Positions 63,320 to 64,000 of a DNA stretch of 64,000 nt are shown piece by piece. Where the stretch lies: contig JAZQLQ010000023.1 of NCBI GenBank assembly GCA_045542735.1, positions 1-64,000 on the forward strand, in the 5' to 3' direction. The position numbers and the translations under genes were made by a program. This DNA is from UBA2882 sp045542735. GTDB taxonomy: Bacteria > Bacillota > Clostridia > Lachnospirales > Lachnospiraceae. Each line of letters starts with the position of its first letter. The stretch's first letter is position 1. Below the pieces are notes generated by a model. The model worked only from the letters and a program-made list of their open reading frames with translations, ran no database searches and had not been told where the DNA came from.

Positions 63320-63841
63320 TTACTCAAGCGGGCTACTCGTTTCTTTTTTTGTTCTCAAGAAATCGTATAAATAAAGTTTTCCATCTTTATCATGCCTTAC
63401 CAACATTCTTAGTTTAAAAATATTATATCTTATTACTTCACCATCATCATTATATATGGGAATTGCTAACCTTGTGTCATATCGATACCATCCATATTTT
63501 GCTTTATCTTTATGTTTTGTACCATAATCCGGTGCAAATGATTTATTTGTTGCTATTTCTATGAGTTCTCCCACTACTCGTGAGGCATTTGCTTTTGCTC
63601 TTGCATTAGGTCCTTTTAGAATAGTTTTATCTTTGCCATGTACAAATTCATTTGGAAAATCTTTTCCAATATATATCTTTTCCGCAGTCTCTGCAATTTC
63701 ATAAAATTTTCCTATATATTCCTTTAAATATATTTCTATTTCCCCCCATTCTTCTCTTGTTTTTCCTCTAAAACGCAAATCATTAATTCGTACAACTTTT
63801 CTACCCAATTCATCAGTAACAATACTAATCATTTTATCCAA
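63320..63841 (-). CDS. LPD3-like/nuclease-type orphan protein, possible toxin
   Basis: The 173-residue soluble protein has ANASRVVGELIEIATNKSFA, then APDYGTKHKDKAKYGWYRYD and RMLVRHDKDGKLYLYDFLRT. This plan (helical Asn-rich segment, basic KHKDKAKYGWYRY core, beta hairpin ending LYDF) resembles the LPD3 and barnase/EndoU/colicin-E5-like domains found in phage polyvalent proteins and polymorphic toxins. The match is by eye and catalysis is inferred. The start is TTG, seven bases after AGGAGGTG; an ATG three codons later is too far from the site. No immunity-sized gene follows it; the next gene downstream is marR. Confidence 0.7.
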   Translation of the reverse strand: MDKMISIVTDELGRKVVRINDLRFRGKTREEWGEIEIYLKEYIGKFYEIAETAEKIYIGKDFPNEFVHGKDKTILKGPNARAKANASRVVGELIEIATNKSFAPDYGTKHKDKAKYGWYRYDTRLAIPIYNDDGEVIRYNIFKLRMLVRHDKDGKLYLYDFLRTKKETSSPLE

Positions 63842-63911
63842 ACGTACACCTCCTTATCATATATATTTTGAATACTTCTGGAATTTTCTTGCCGATTGGC
63901 ATACAAAGAAA

Positions 63912-63944
63912 ATGAGAACATGTATAGATTTTACATGTTCTCAT
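63912..63944 (-). terminator. terminator of the partial gene at the right edge
   Basis: ATGAGAACATGT (63912-63923) and ACATGTTCTCAT (63933-63944) form a perfect 12-bp stem with a nine-base loop, followed on the minus strand by TTTTCTTTG. It lies four bases past the TGA at 63949-63951. Confidence 0.8.
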
Positions 63945-63948
63945 AATA

Positions 63949-63999
63949 TCACTGTTCTGCGCTCTCTTCAACCAAAAACCTCACAACTTGATTAAATAC
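63949..63999 (-). CDS. 3' end of an unknown gene (partial)
   Basis: Read on the minus strand from the window edge, one frame gives VFNQVVRFLVEESAEQ and a TGA stop at 63949-63951, immediately before a strong terminator. The stretch is too short to identify, but a stop four bases before a terminator supports a real coding end. The gene extends beyond the window. Confidence 0.5.
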   Translation of the reverse strand, partial: VFNQVVRFLVEESAEQ

Positions 64000-64000
64000 A

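Overview
The window is a chromosomal segment of a low-GC, endospore-forming anaerobic Clostridia bacterium, most likely Lachnospiraceae. The evidence is a cotJABC spore-coat operon, a group B-like [FeFe] hydrogenase, several cytoplasmic GH13 starch/glycogen proteins, a tmRNA tag ending in DNLAYAA, and sigma-A promoters of the form TTGACA-17-TATAAT. No transposase, integrase, phage structural gene or CRISPR array is visible. Most genes lie on the minus strand.

Layout, left to right. (1) 1-15.4 kb: a polymorphic-toxin locus on the minus strand. From one promoter come a small membrane-anchored YD-repeat protein, a 4,732-residue secreted Rhs/YD-repeat giant (four large beta-repeat units, fibronectin III-like modules, a PKD domain, an Rhs shell, a pretoxin and an unassigned C-terminal toxin) and a 117-residue candidate immunity protein. 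A long imperfect DNA hairpin borders the locus. (2) 15.5-20.1 kb: a tightly coupled DUF1015-glgB-mscS operon; GlgB carries an unusual coiled-coil tail. (3) 20.2-21.9 kb: a small unknown protein, a lipoprotein with an EF-Tu domain II-like barrel, and a 310-bp array of inverted TTGGGCATAT motifs. (4) 21.9-27.2 kb: an Hsp70 paralogue with a giant TPR protein whose J-like domain lacks HPD. (5) 27.3-35.7 kb: serine (serC-serA) and branched-chain amino-acid (leuB-ilvD-ilvB) biosynthesis, the latter followed by an L,D-transpeptidase. (6) 35.9-41.9 kb: yajC, tgt, a VanY-type carboxypeptidase, aroC, a lactonase-family beta-propeller and an RluA pseudouridine synthase. (7) 41.9-46 kb: a Cys-Gly-Cys-rich mini-protein, DUF5662, a debranching-enzyme homologue that has lost catalytic residues, a sirtuin homologue that has lost catalytic residues, and a DUF1292 protein. 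(8) 45.9-50.7 kb: hydrogenase-gltX-UvrD-like helicase. (9) 50.8-52.9 kb: a SHOCT protein and cotJABC; cotJA is only 56 codons. (10) 53.0-56.3 kb: secG-rnr-smpB-ssrA, the trans-translation and RNA quality-control cluster. (11) 56.4-62.0 kb: a small unknown protein, an alpha-amylase, a lipoprotein, nagB and a multi-pass membrane protein. (12) 62.1-64 kb: marR-flavodoxin with a clear promoter/palindrome, an orphan nuclease-like LPD3-type protein, and the 3' end of one more gene.

Several genes form functional groups: GlgB, alpha-amylase and the catalytically degenerate debranching-like protein point to internal alpha-glucan metabolism; serC/serA and leuB/ilvD/ilvB are biosynthetic operons; SmpB, RNase R and tmRNA act together in ribosome rescue. 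The least explained elements are the Rhs locus with its coupled membrane partner, the pseudo-enzymes (GH13 and sirtuin), the Hsp70/TPR pair, the EF-Tu-like lipoprotein and the inverted-repeat array. All assignments are by eye from sequence motifs; no database search was run.
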